Positions 34,772 through 44,183 of a DNA stretch of 49,364 nucleotides are shown here, one piece after another. A program made the translations under genes and the position numbers. The first letter of the stretch is position 1; each line of letters opens with the position of its first letter. Source of the stretch: Rhodopirellula sp. (GTDB lineage Bacteria > Planctomycetota > Planctomycetia > Pirellulales > Pirellulaceae). The notes under the pieces are model-generated. The model saw nothing but the letters and a program-made list of their open reading frames with translations. It made no database searches and was not told where the DNA came from. The DNA lies in the NCBI GenBank assembly GCA_002690925.1, contig NZGD01000007.1, forward strand, positions 1-49,364, in the 5' to 3' direction.

Positions 34772-35731
34772 ATGCCTTTACGTCTCTCTTTCGTGATCTT
34801 TCTCACTAGTTGCTTCGGGCTTGGTCACAACCCAGCGTCTCATCATCTGCGTGCTGAAAGCACCGAGGAAACCATCCTAAAGGTCACCCTTCAGCATCAA
34901 ATCCCCAACACCCAACAGGCCAATGACAATGATGAGCCCGATGCCAGCTACGAGATCACAACGACAAACGAAACATGGAAAGCATCCCAAACAGCTGTCA
35001 TCATCTGCGACATGTGGGACGCACACCACTGCTACCGTGCAGTACAACGACAAGCGCAGATGGTTCCGCGGATGGAAATGCTGCTGACTCATCTACGATC
35101 GAAAGGGGTGACCATGATTCACGCACCCAGTAGCTGCGTGAATGCGTACGCCGACAATCCCGCCCGTCTGCGGGTCGCCTCCATCCCAGAATCAGCTCTC
35201 CCTGACGGGATCAATCAGTGGTGCCGATCAATTCCAAGTGAGGAGCGGGTCACCTATCCACTCGACCAGTCGGACGGGGGCGAAGATGACACGCCAGAAG
35301 AACATGCTACGTGGGCTGCTTCACTGGAAACAAAGGGCCTGAACCCACGCTCACCGTGGAAGAAACAACATGAAGGACTTACGATCGACCCAGGAAAGGA
35401 CTTCATCAGTGACCGTGGTGATGAAATCTGGCATATTCTGAAACACAAAGACTTGAAGAATGTCATCCTTCTCGGCGTGCACACGAACATGTGCGTTTTA
35501 GGCAGACCGTTTGGACTTCGGCAGCTATCCAAAAATGGTGTGAACGTTGTTCTGATGCGAGACCTTACTGACTCCATGTACAACCCAAAATCCTGGCCTC
35601 ACGTCAGTCATCTTGAAGGCAATGCACTGATCATTTCGCACATCGAACGCCACGTCTGTCGGACTCTGACCAGTAATCAATTCGTGGGCGGCAAACCTTT
35701 CCGGTTCACACCCATTGGCGCGGATCGTTAG
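34772..35731 (+). CDS. Isochorismatase-like cysteine hydrolase, probable lipoprotein
   Basis: A 319-residue member of the cysteine-hydrolase (isochorismatase/nicotinamidase-like) superfamily. The core covers about 60-300: the catalytic Asp is in [12 protein letters not shown], and the nucleophile Cys in [14 protein letters not shown]. The N-terminal 14 residues end in a lipobox-like L-T-S-C14, so the mature protein may be lipid-anchored, unusual for a family that is mostly cytoplasmic. The region between the two motifs is longer than in simple members. The ATG at 34772 starts the signal sequence; the longer frame uses GTG. The stop shares bases with the stop of the convergent DUF1501 gene. 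Substrate unknown. Confidence 0.82.
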   Translation: MPLRLSFVIFLTSCFGLGHNPASHHLRAESTEETILKVTLQHQIPNTQQANDNDEPDASYEITTTNETWKASQTAVIICDMWDAHHCYRAVQRQAQMVPRMEMLLTHLRSKGVTMIHAPSSCVNAYADNPARLRVASIPESALPDGINQWCRSIPSEERVTYPLDQSDGGEDDTPEEHATWAASLETKGLNPRSPWKKQHEGLTIDPGKDFISDRGDEIWHILKHKDLKNVILLGVHTNMCVLGRPFGLRQLSKNGVNVVLMRDLTDSMYNPKSWPHVSHLEGNALIISHIERHVCRTLTSNQFVGGKPFRFTPIGADR

Positions 35732-37242
35732 GCCAGCAGATCCTGCATGACATGGCCGTGGACATCAGTCAAACGGAAATCACGCCCCTGATAGCGGTAG
35801 GTCAGCCTTCGGTGGTCGATTCCCAGCAAGTGCAAAATTGTTGCATTGAGATCATGAATGTGCATGGTGCCGGGAGTCCATGTTTCCTTCGTCGGTGTTA
35901 ACGGATCACCGTCTGCATTCGCGATGTTGTAACCGTAATCATCACTCTGCCCGTAGCTGACCCCAGGTTTGATACCACCACCGGCCATCCATGTGGAAAA
36001 ACAGCGGGGATGATGATCTCTGCCATAATTCTCACGAGTCAACTGCCCCTGACAATACGCAGTTCGGCCGAATTCACCTCCCCAAACAACGAGGGTATCC
36101 TCCAACATACCGCGTTGCTTCAAATCCTTGATCAAGGCAGCACACCCCTGATCAACGTCACGGCACTGGGATTCATGTTCTGCCGGCAAGCGACCGTGTG
36201 CATCCCAGCCACGATGGAAGATCTGAATGTTTCGGACACCTCGTTCTGCCAAGCGTCGGGCATTGAGACAACACGCCGCAAACGTACCCGGCGTACGTGC
36301 CGCTTCACCGTACAAATCAAAGACGCCCTTTTCCTCGCTCGATAGATCCATCAGTTCTGGAACCGAGGCCTGCATCCGATAAGCCATCTCGTGCTGCTTG
36401 ATGCGAGTCAGGATTTCCGGATCGCCCAATGTCTGATGCAGCCCCTTATTGAGTGCTTCCAAAGCATCCAATTGCTGACGCCGGTCAGTCCGACTCACCC
36501 CGTCGGGGTTACTGAGATACAGAACGGGATCACCCTGACTCCGCATCAGAATTCCTTGATGGTCCGATGGCATGAATCCGGTACCCCAAAGTCGATTGAA
36601 TAGACTTTGCTCAGGAAAATTTGTCTTCGCATGCATCACCACATAATGCGGCAAATCCTGATTCATGCTGCCCAAACCATAACTCAACCAGGCCCCCAAA
36701 CTCGGACGACCAGGAATCTGACTTCCTGTCTGAATGTAAGTGATGGCCGGATCATGATTGATCGCTTCAGTGAACGTGCTCCGAACCACGCAGAGTTGAT
36801 CAACGACACTTGCCGTATGCGGCAGTAATTCACTAACCCAGATTCCATTCTCGTTGTTATCGTGCCGTGTGAACTTGTACTTACTCGGGCAGAGCGGTAG
36901 CCCAGCTTTCTGATTTGCAGTCATCCCCGTGATTCGTTGTTCATTGCGAACATGATCAGGTAACTGCTGATTGAACATCTCAGTCAACTTGGGTTTGTAA
37001 TCCCACAAATCCAGTTGACTTGGCCCTCCACTCATAAACAAGTAGATCACACGCTTGGCAGTCGCTTGATGGTGCAATCCCCCATTGAGGTCCTGATCCG
37101 CAGGAACATCCTCTGCCAAAGCAAAGGGAGAATCTGCTGCCAACAACCCAGCCAAAGCTGCCGTCCCAAGGCCCAACGCGGACCGCCCCATCAATTGGCG
37201 GCGATTTTGCATTTGCGATAATTCAAACAATGAATCGTCCAT
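35728..37242 (-). CDS. DUF1501 protein, Tat-exported
   Basis: A 504-residue DUF1501 protein, a family related to the alkaline phosphatase/sulfatase fold and abundant in planctomycetes. A twin-arginine signal ([20 protein letters not shown]) is present near residue 13. Characteristic blocks are [35 protein letters not shown], the GGEFGRTAY metal-site-like segment, and [15 protein letters not shown]. In planctomycetes DUF1501 usually follows a DUF1549/DUF1553 (PSCyt/PSD) gene in one operon; here the upstream neighbour is an ftsQ-like gene. Molecular function is not established. Confidence 0.88.
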   Translation of the reverse strand: MDDSLFELSQMQNRRQLMGRSALGLGTAALAGLLAADSPFALAEDVPADQDLNGGLHHQATAKRVIYLFMSGGPSQLDLWDYKPKLTEMFNQQLPDHVRNEQRITGMTANQKAGLPLCPSKYKFTRHDNNENGIWVSELLPHTASVVDQLCVVRSTFTEAINHDPAITYIQTGSQIPGRPSLGAWLSYGLGSMNQDLPHYVVMHAKTNFPEQSLFNRLWGTGFMPSDHQGILMRSQGDPVLYLSNPDGVSRTDRRQQLDALEALNKGLHQTLGDPEILTRIKQHEMAYRMQASVPELMDLSSEEKGVFDLYGEAARTPGTFAACCLNARRLAERGVRNIQIFHRGWDAHGRLPAEHESQCRDVDQGCAALIKDLKQRGMLEDTLVVWGGEFGRTAYCQGQLTRENYGRDHHPRCFSTWMAGGGIKPGVSYGQSDDYGYNIANADGDPLTPTKETWTPGTMHIHDLNATILHLLGIDHRRLTYRYQGRDFRLTDVHGHVMQDLLA

Positions 37243-37501
37243 ACAGACTTCCTGTGACTCGATTACCAGTGCAAGGGTGAATGGGGCATCCCGAATGCGT
37301 CTGACATCAGATTACCATGAATGTGCTGAAACATCGAATCGAAGCGGAAGCCGCAACAACGCCAGTCAGCAGTCGCACGAAAAGATGCCGTTGCATTACT
37401 TGCCAGTTCGTCCCGATGCCGGAAACACTACCAGATGCACGCCATCAGGACACAACATGTGACCTGCCAAGCAGAACACCACCAGCCAAGCAGAACACCA
37501 A

Positions 37502-38365
37502 CTAACGCTGAATCACCTGAGCAGGACTCGCGACCCTCAAGTCTGCGTCCTGACGAAGGTCAACACCCAGCAGGGATTTGAGTTTCATTTGAACCGTGGG
37601 CTCGCCAGGGACCTCATTGCCTGGAGGGCTACCCCAAGTCATGCGAGCGCCTGACTGCATGGTCAATTCCATTTGCAAGACTTCTGTTTGCCTTGGGTCG
37701 CCATGGATCCCAATACTGCGGATCTGTGTCTTCTCTCGATAGGGCGAAAGAACCGAAGCAAGAGCCGACGCAGCTTCCACCGCAGCATCACCAAATGGTG
37801 TTCCTACTGCGTTGCTGGTGTAAACATCAGGAACTTCGATGTAAATATAATTTCGGGTTTCCGCTTCAGCGAACTCGTTGCCCGGCAGCAGCACACCCTC
37901 ACCATCAACAGGAAAGAAGTAACTTCGATTATCTGGATCATTGGGTTTATAAACGTGCACCATTGCAACAGGAGTTCGGTACTCAAGTCTTACGTCGATT
38001 TTCCCACCAGGAAGCTTACGAACTCCGATTACCTTGCGGACCCACGGATGCATAGAGAAGGCAGAAGCTATTTTCGCGGTGGCTTGCCGATCCAAAATCG
38101 AAAGCCCTTCCATCGCGGTATCACGATAGACCGTTAAGACGACATTCGTTCTGACGTGTGCCGGTGGATCTGTGACCTGAATCAAAGTGGGATCAATGCC
38201 GCTGTATTTCCCAGCCACATGGACGGCTCCCCAACGATGCCAAGCTGCGTAACCACCGACAATCAGCAGGACGGGCCATAACACCGCGAATGCCGCGGGA
38301 GCTTTGATTAAACGCCCCAGCAATCGCCTGACAGGTCGCTGCTTTTCGGAATTGGCCGATCGCAT
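37502..38365 (-). CDS. FtsQ/DivIB-like POTRA membrane protein
   Basis: A 287-residue bitopic protein resembling FtsQ/DivIB of the divisome. A basic cytoplasmic start is followed by one membrane helix (about 21-43, FAVLWPVLLIVGGYAAW). The periplasmic part has a POTRA-like stretch (about 65-125) and an FtsQ-like beta domain: SMHPWVRKVIGVRKLPGGKI, then YRTPVAMVH and FFPVDGEGVLLP, the FtsQ order of 'P-W-V..A.V....P..L.V.V.E..P.A' and 'L.D..G..F'. It lies 103 bases downstream of murB, as in the dcw cluster. No ftsA or ftsZ follows, as expected for planctomycetes, which lack FtsZ. The ATG at 38365 follows a GTG. The family call rests on weak motifs plus context. Confidence 0.7.
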   Translation of the reverse strand: MRSANSEKQRPVRRLLGRLIKAPAAFAVLWPVLLIVGGYAAWHRWGAVHVAGKYSGIDPTLIQVTDPPAHVRTNVVLTVYRDTAMEGLSILDRQATAKIASAFSMHPWVRKVIGVRKLPGGKIDVRLEYRTPVAMVHVYKPNDPDNRSYFFPVDGEGVLLPGNEFAEAETRNYIYIEVPDVYTSNAVGTPFGDAAVEAASALASVLSPYREKTQIRSIGIHGDPRQTEVLQMELTMQSGARMTWGSPPGNEVPGEPTVQMKLKSLLGVDLRQDADLRVASPAQVIQR

Positions 38366-38468
38366 TGCCACTGACGTGTTCCCCGACTTCCATGTGGACG
38401 AAACAACTGCCCCGGAACGAGGGATCGATCCCCGAAAAAGGCAGCCTGCAACTTTGCAGACCGTAGAA

Positions 38469-39347
38469 CTACCAGATCTGCAGATTCAACTGCAAGTCGA
38501 TCCCTGTCTGCAATAAAACCTGCTCTCTGACCCTCTCAATGAGCCTGAGACATTGTTCACTTGTCGCACCTGAGCTAGCAATCATGAATTGCGGGTGCTG
38601 ACCATCGAGCGATACTTGGCCTTCCTGCAGTCCAGCGAGCCCGACAGTTTGCAACAAATCTTTTGCTGGCATTCCATCTGGATCGACGAAAGGCATCGCG
38701 ATTCGCGGCTCAACCGTTGGTCTAGCAGCATTGCGGCTAATCCAAAGTTTTTGCATTCGCTTGGTCAACGCCAGCACGTCTCGCGTTTCCAGTTCAAAAC
38801 TTACGTCAAGCACCACGAGCCCCACCAGTGATGTTTTTCGATGCGAAAAGCCAGCCTCTTGCTGTGTCATGGTTCTTATGCTGGCATCCTTCTCGACGAC
38901 CGTGACCGAACTCACAACGGATCCAATATCACGTCCCCCAGCAGAGGCGTTGCCGACCACCGCACCTCCCACGGTGCCGGGAATGCCGACCAAATGTTCA
39001 AGCCCCCCCAACCCAGCTCCGACCGACTTGATTACTGCGTGAGAGAGTTTCGCTCCAGCACCAACGGTCATTTTCGTATCTTCGATGGTGATTTCGCTGC
39101 TCATGGTGCCTGCCAACGAAATGACCAAACCATCCACGCCGGCCTCACGCACCAGAATGTTGCTGCCTCCGCCAAGAATACGAACAGACAGGCCCTGCTC
39201 GTGTGCGGATGCAACCAGACGCTGCACATCCGCGGCGTCCATCGGCTCCGCAAAGAACCTTGCAGGACCACCTATCCCCAGCCACGCCAACGGTCCTAAC
39301 GGCTCGTCAGTCCGTATCAGGTGCATCAGATCTTCCGGAAAATCCAT
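38469..39347 (-). CDS. murB: MurB-like FAD enzyme with altered catalytic residues
   Basis: A 292-residue homologue of UDP-N-acetylenolpyruvoylglucosamine reductase, the second step of peptidoglycan precursor synthesis. The FAD-binding parts are well kept: LGIGGPARFFAEP, ILGGGSNILVREAGVDG (about 57-73), and GIPGTVGGAVVGNAS (121-135); Arg170 in SHRKTSL fits the conserved Arg. However, the segment equivalent to GSFFKNP, which carries the proton-donor Ser229 of E. coli MurB, reads AMPFVDP (217-223), and the C-terminal LEPEVRFIG, carrying Glu325, reads LQLNLQIW, ending the protein. The ATG at 39347 replaces a TTG. It may therefore be a non-canonical or inactive paralogue. It is upstream of the ftsQ-like gene. 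Confidence 0.85.
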   Translation of the reverse strand: MDFPEDLMHLIRTDEPLGPLAWLGIGGPARFFAEPMDAADVQRLVASAHEQGLSVRILGGGSNILVREAGVDGLVISLAGTMSSEITIEDTKMTVGAGAKLSHAVIKSVGAGLGGLEHLVGIPGTVGGAVVGNASAGGRDIGSVVSSVTVVEKDASIRTMTQQEAGFSHRKTSLVGLVVLDVSFELETRDVLALTKRMQKLWISRNAARPTVEPRIAMPFVDPDGMPAKDLLQTVGLAGLQEGQVSLDGQHPQFMIASSGATSEQCLRLIERVREQVLLQTGIDLQLNLQIW

Positions 39348-40363
39348 GCTGACAAAGTCTCTCAATCAAGTGCGGGAAATAATCGCGTGAGCCATTTCGG
39401 CCCCGATCAACATCAACACTCAGCAGGATAGCGGATCAGTGCAAAAAATGCGTCGGGAGTCGTGTTGAAAAATCGCTGCCCCCGTCCTTCGACGATTCGG
39501 GCCACGAACCGGCCCATCCAGGTCGCCAAGGAGCAGAGCGAATCAGGCAAAACGCTTCTTTCGCAATCTTCTGCGACGCATCTTCTCCGGTTCCAATTTT
39601 TCCACAAAACGCCTAAAAACGACCATTCACGCGTTACCCCCTGAGCTTAGACGCGTTCGAAAGCCGCCTCGACAGATCCTCAGTGCCCCTGAATGATGGG
39701 CACAGCCCTCGGGGTCCTTGGCGAAGGAGGTCCTTGGCGAAGATAGGGTTCTTGGCAAATACAGAGAAGCAGAGCGAGTGGTCAGACAAATCTTTCTCGC
39801 CTGCACAAGAGTCTTCTGTATTAGCCACCCAACTGGGAGATTTTGAATAAAAACGCCGTAACTTTCACCTTTCCCACCCGCATCGGGCTTAACCCTGATG
39901 ATCTGAGGAATTGTTTTTTCACCCTGAATTAACCTTTCATAAAGCATTCGATTTCCGTTGCGATGGATCACCACAAAACTGAGATCATCCAGCTCGCCAA
40001 TTTTGGCCATCGTTCAAGGAGTACTCTCTTTCAAGCCTCAGCAGGTCGGGTACCACGATGCACCTAAACGAGATGGCGAGAGGCCTAAGGCAGCAAAGAT
40101 GCGGCAAGTAGCGTGACAAAGTGAACACGCAAAGCCGAGGCATTCTGCTGCTTTTAAAAAGTTGCGTTGCAAATGGACCCAACACACATACGAGACGCTA
40201 AACTGTTGTCGAATCGAGACTTCGGGAACCTGCACCGGTCTGTTGCAGTCCTGAATGAATGCAATCATCGAAATGAGAAAGCGGGCGAATAAGCTGGCCC
40301 CAAGAACGAAATCTCGGTAAATACCCGAGCGCTGTCTTCCACCATCTCTTTGCCAATGTCTTT
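39348..40363. other. About 1 kb without a convincing gene, degenerate repeats
   Basis: The longest minus-strand open frame here (39627-40010, 127 residues) begins plausibly (MAKIGELDDLSFVVIHRNGN) but its last third crosses short tandem repeats and reads like non-coding sequence; it could be a decayed or very small gene. Two stretches near 39531-39575 and 39766-39820 look like diverged copies of one element: both share AGCAGAGCGA, then TCAGGCAAA/TCAGACAAA, TTCTTTCGC/TTTCTCGC and TCTTCTG. The rest shows nothing I can name. Confidence 0.4.
39713..39759. repeat. Tandem repeat, three copies
   Basis: GGTCCTTGGCGAAG occurs at 39713-39726 and 39729-39742, with a decayed third copy GGTTCTTGGCAAA at 39747-39759. 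The period is 16-18 bases. It adjoins the right-hand copy of the degenerate dispersed element in the same gap. Confidence 0.6.
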
Positions 40364-41350
40364 ATGAAACTGCGGATCGGACTTATCGGGCTTGGTGACG
40401 ACTGGCAAACAAGACATCGACCAGCGCTTCGAATGCTACACGATCGGTTTGACGTGCGAGCTGTTTTCAGCCCTGTCGCAAAACTTGCAGAAAACTCTGC
40501 CAACGAATTCCAAGCAGATGCGGTGGATGGTTACCGGACGCTCGTTTCGCGGTGCGATATCGATGCAGTGATGGTGCTGCAGGGTACTTGGCTGGGATGG
40601 CTGCCGATCCTGGCTGCCTCAGAGGCTGGAAAAGCAATCTATTGGGCGGGCAATCTTGATTTTGATCCTGACAAAGATCAGCACGTACGGGACACAATTG
40701 AGGAGTCCGGTGTTGCCTTCATGGCCGAGTTTCCGCGGCGTTTTGCGCCTGCCACCCTTCGGCTACGCGAACTGATCGCCACACACCTGGGCGCTCCACA
40801 GTTACTTTTCTGTCACCACCGAACGCCCGCAACCAGCAGCAACAGCCGCCAGCAACCCCAACAAGATCGGTCAGATTTCATTGAATTGATCGATTGGTGT
40901 CGCTACGTGGTCAATCGCGAACCGATCCACGTCGCCTCGACGTCCCACCAACTTGATGAAACTTCAGGATATCGATCTCTCAGCCTCGACTTCGCAGCCA
41001 CAGATAAGCTTCCTGCAGTGACTGCTCAAATCAGCAGCGGTAATTACATCCGGCAGTCATGGCAGGAAGCCATTGGCTTCCGTCCACCATCAGCCATGCA
41101 AATCTGCTGTGAACGGGGCGTTGCCTTCATTGACCTGCCTTCCAATCTTGTGTGGTTCGACGATGCAGGTCGCCACCTGGAATCACTGGAGACCGAACTG
41201 CCGGTCGGCGAGCAACTTCTGACACAATTTCATCGCTCGGTCACCAGTCTGCTGCGGAACATGAGTGACTTAAACGATGCGTACCGGGCAGCGTCCATTT
41301 TCGCTGCGGCGCAACAAAGCGAAGCTACAGGTCGTCGCATCACAGTCTGA
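40364..41350 (+). CDS. Gfo/Idh/MocA-family oxidoreductase-like protein
   Basis: A 328-residue protein with a Rossmann N-terminal domain (LRIGLIGLGDDWQTRHRPAL) and the C-terminal alpha/beta domain typical of Gfo/Idh/MocA dehydrogenases, which oxidise sugars or inositols with NAD(P). The usual glycine fingerprint GxGxxG is changed to GLGDDW, and the segment that normally holds the catalytic EKP (KxxxCEKP) reads KAIYWAGNLD (90-99), so the catalytic Lys is not visible. The late helix DFIELIDWCRYV still resembles the substrate-site HDxxxxxW block. It is therefore either a divergent enzyme or a non-catalytic member. It is monocistronic, with unrelated neighbours. Confidence 0.78.
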   Translation: MKLRIGLIGLGDDWQTRHRPALRMLHDRFDVRAVFSPVAKLAENSANEFQADAVDGYRTLVSRCDIDAVMVLQGTWLGWLPILAASEAGKAIYWAGNLDFDPDKDQHVRDTIEESGVAFMAEFPRRFAPATLRLRELIATHLGAPQLLFCHHRTPATSSNSRQQPQQDRSDFIELIDWCRYVVNREPIHVASTSHQLDETSGYRSLSLDFAATDKLPAVTAQISSGNYIRQSWQEAIGFRPPSAMQICCERGVAFIDLPSNLVWFDDAGRHLESLETELPVGEQLLTQFHRSVTSLLRNMSDLNDAYRAASIFAAAQQSEATGRRITV

Positions 41351-41588
41351 ACCGTACAGTCTGAGCCATGGGATCACGTTGGACTTGCACCAGTGAGATG
41401 GAAGTTCGAACTGTCGATCGCGTACCTCTGGCAACATGTAGAGCATGCCTGACCTGACAACGCTTTGACGCCATCGCACACGCCGCTGGCTAGAAATGCC
41501 ATTTAACCTGAGATCCTGAGCAAGCATCCGCAGCCACAACACCGGCTTACGCGCAAGCCGATCAGCTTAGCTCCAGAAACAGCCGGCA

Positions 41589-42620
41589 TCACTCGGGAAC
41601 AGCAATCACCTCACGCCCATTCCGAGTCGACATACCCTGCCAAAGATCTCGGTCAATCGAATCCGTAACAAACCGAACAGAACCATCCAACAAGGCGACC
41701 GTCACGCCACCTTGGTGATAACTGCGTGATGTCACCGCAGCATAGGTACGCGGCACAGGACTTGTCGAGCTTTTCCCTTCGCGAAAATTCGTAAAATCGA
41801 CATCGTAAGAGTTGCCCAAGTTGTTTTCACAGAGAATTTTTTTATTCGGCGTGAACGTGGTCGTAAAACCTGATTGATGAATCCTACCGTCCACCCACTC
41901 CGTATGCCCAGTCTCGGTTTTCAGAGATCCTCCAAATCCGCAGACCTGACTCTCAATACTCGGCATTCCCATATTTCCAGTAATCGCAGCATCGCGAATA
42001 TAAGGACTCCAAGCTTTGACCTCAGCAAACGCTAAGGTGTGCGACAGCCCATCCAAGCAATCTCGAAGCTTTCTTCCACGTCCGGCAGTGAACATACCCT
42101 CGCCCACGTCTTGGCCAAGCCTGTTCTCGGAGTCATAGACAAACCACTTTCCAGCCGAGTAGGCATAGCTGATGGGGTAATGAATCGCCTCACCGTCAGC
42201 TCCAGTTCGTAAACGGTCATTCGTTTCACTCGGACACAGATAAGTCGGTACCCGATAACTTGCGATAGGCCGATCAACACCGTCGACACGAATGGTGGAG
42301 TTCTTGTAACCACCAGAGAAATCGATTGCCTCAGCCAGCGAAATCGCCTCCACAAAAGGCAAAATCCTCGCTTGAGCCGACCAGCCATCTCCCGTCATAG
42401 CCGGCTTCGTCCAAGCTGGTGGAAGCTGCTTCATCGCCGACTCATAGTTGTGACACGCAAGGATGATTTGCTTGATGTTGTTCTGACAGCTCATGCGTCT
42501 TGCAGCCTCTCGGGCAGCTTGCACGGCGGGCAACATCAGCCCAACAAGAATTCCAATGATGGCAATAACAACGAGAAGTTCAACAAGAGTGAACGCTGAT
42601 CGGACAGCTGAAGGTTTCAT
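41589..42620 (-). CDS. DUF1559 prepilin-like secreted protein
   Basis: A 343-residue protein of the DUF1559 family, which has a type IV prepilin-like N-terminus and is hugely expanded in planctomycetes. The leader ends before the cleavage-type motif AFTLVELLVVIAIIGILVGL, followed by a long hydrophobic helix and the conserved ARRMSCQNNIKQIILACHNY. A C-terminal H-x-DG-like block is present in SYHQGGVTVALLDGSVRF. Cleavage and N-methylation would be by a prepilin peptidase not seen here. These proteins may form pseudopili or surface filaments, but their role is not settled. Single gene. Confidence 0.93.
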   Translation of the reverse strand: MKPSAVRSAFTLVELLVVIAIIGILVGLMLPAVQAAREAARRMSCQNNIKQIILACHNYESAMKQLPPAWTKPAMTGDGWSAQARILPFVEAISLAEAIDFSGGYKNSTIRVDGVDRPIASYRVPTYLCPSETNDRLRTGADGEAIHYPISYAYSAGKWFVYDSENRLGQDVGEGMFTAGRGRKLRDCLDGLSHTLAFAEVKAWSPYIRDAAITGNMGMPSIESQVCGFGGSLKTETGHTEWVDGRIHQSGFTTTFTPNKKILCENNLGNSYDVDFTNFREGKSSTSPVPRTYAAVTSRSYHQGGVTVALLDGSVRFVTDSIDRDLWQGMSTRNGREVIAVPE

Positions 42621-42796
42621 GGGAGCAACTCCGGAGGCTTTTAATGTTATTGCGAATCAATCGCAACAAGAACAAATCTAGCCGGTGAGTTGACTTTACG
42701 CAACGATTGTAGCGAAAAAAACAGGGAAATTTCCTAGCGGCCATCTTTGGCGTTCTACAAATCTGCACATTGGCCAGCCGAAAACCGCTCCGAGCA

Positions 42797-43324
42797 TCAG
42801 GATCCGCTCAACCACCGCTCGATTGCACGGCGATTCGATGGAAACGCCATCTCCGAGAGGTGCTTCGGGGTGGGCTTCACCCACATAAAGCTGTCCAGCT
42901 CGCCGTCCGCAAGCTGAATCGCTGCCTGATCGATGACGTGACAGAGATAAAACAGATCAATCACCGGAGAGACAACCCCCGCGTAGTCGTACAGATTTGG
43001 AAAAGAAGTCAGGTAGGTTGCTTCGCTGACGTGCAAATTGGTTTCTTCGAGCACTTCTCTGCTCAATGCCTGCTCAATCGTCTCATCCCGATCAACAAAC
43101 CCTCCGGGCAATCCCCACTTTCCTTTCCCCGGCTCTCGGGCCCGGCGTACCAGCAGCAACTCGCCTTGTTGATTAGTCACCAATCCACCCACAGCGGCGA
43201 CGGGTCCAAAGAAGTTGGCAAACCCGCATTGCGTGCAACGAAAAGGCACGCAACCTTGATCTTCGGCCTCTCTACCACACCGGGGACAAAAGCGACAGGT
43301 TTTTTCGATTGACTCAGAATCCAT
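42797..43324 (-). CDS. Nudix hydrolase with N-terminal zinc ribbon
   Basis: A 175-residue Nudix hydrolase with an N-terminal zinc ribbon (C-x2-C, then C-x2-C: FCPRCGREAED and FRCTQCGFANF), as in NADH pyrophosphatase-like members. The Nudix box runs from GGFVDRDETIEQAL to SREVLEETNL, matching G-x5-E-x7-R-E-U-x-E-E-x-G-U except that the final Gly is Asn. The four catalytic residues Glu/Arg/Glu/Glu are kept. The ATG at 43324 gives a normal length; a longer frame starts at TTG. Substrates are nucleoside diphosphates linked to another moiety; which one is not predictable. Confidence 0.85.
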   Translation of the reverse strand: MDSESIEKTCRFCPRCGREAEDQGCVPFRCTQCGFANFFGPVAAVGGLVTNQQGELLLVRRAREPGKGKWGLPGGFVDRDETIEQALSREVLEETNLHVSEATYLTSFPNLYDYAGVVSPVIDLFYLCHVIDQAAIQLADGELDSFMWVKPTPKHLSEMAFPSNRRAIERWLSGS

Positions 43325-43532
43325 CACTGCTGTGTGCTCACATTCTTGGCGACGTTTGGCAGGGCCGTATTCCCACACTAAACCGAATGACAATTAGTCA
43401 GGTCGATACGCAACATTCCACCTAGCCAATCACAAATCCACCGATCCACTGAAAGCCTGAACCCCACAAGTCATGTTGATGGAACGACGGTGGGACGCGT
43501 GATTCGCTGGCAATCCAGTGTTCACCGGGCGT

Positions 43533-44183
43533 TCAGTTTTCACGAATCACAATATCGTCAAAAGCATTGAGATCATCAAATGAACCGATTCCCACGCGTC
43601 CCACACCAAAATTACGATCAACCACTTCCATGTGAGGCTTCTTCATGTCATCGAAGTACACCTTGATCGTGCCGTCTGCGAGATTTCGGCTGACCTTCAC
43701 CGTATGCCACTCATCATCCCATGGAGTCAATTTTTCGTTCTTCGTCAGTGCGAGACGGGGCGCTTCCTTAACGATCATGATCTGTCCGCTATGCGGGTCA
43801 GGCTTTGCTCCCAAGTGCACGTAATAAAAATGCTGGTCATCCTGATAGCCGAAGAACACACAACAATCACGATGGTTCCCGGTATCCTTAGTGCTGCGAA
43901 CCTTGAACGTGATGTCAAAACTGCCAACCTGCAGATCCTTAATCAATGCAACGTGCCCCGGGCTTCTGACAGGTGGCTTATACTTACTGCCTCTCGAAGT
44001 AATTTCGATCGCTGATCCACTGTTGGACTTTTTCAGCAGCCAACTTTCTGGGTCCAGAATTTCCCAGCGGTCAGTGCCGTTCTCAAAATTTTCTTCGAAG
44101 ACGACTTCAGGTGCATTACCCCACGCTGCAACTGGTGAGAACAAGCAGGGCATCAAGAGCAACATTTTCAATATCTTCTTCAT
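43533..44183 (-). CDS. Secreted jelly-roll (LamG/DUF1080-like) protein
   Basis: A 215-residue exported protein. A signal peptide (about 1-22, LKMLLLMPCLFSPVAAWG) precedes a single beta-jelly-roll resembling concanavalin-like and DUF1080 domains: SFDITFKVRSTKDTGNHRDC, FFGYQDDQHFYYVHLG, WHTVKVSRNLADGTIKVYFDD and FGVGRVGIGSFDDLNAFDDI. This pattern is typical of glycan-binding or glycoside-modifying jelly rolls. No catalytic Glu pair can be assigned safely. The ATG at 44183 starts the signal peptide; the 79-residue upstream extension of the open frame lacks it. It is divergent from the symporter gene. Confidence 0.78.
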   Translation of the reverse strand: MKKILKMLLLMPCLFSPVAAWGNAPEVVFEENFENGTDRWEILDPESWLLKKSNSGSAIEITSRGSKYKPPVRSPGHVALIKDLQVGSFDITFKVRSTKDTGNHRDCCVFFGYQDDQHFYYVHLGAKPDPHSGQIMIVKEAPRLALTKNEKLTPWDDEWHTVKVSRNLADGTIKVYFDDMKKPHMEVVDRNFGVGRVGIGSFDDLNAFDDIVIREN

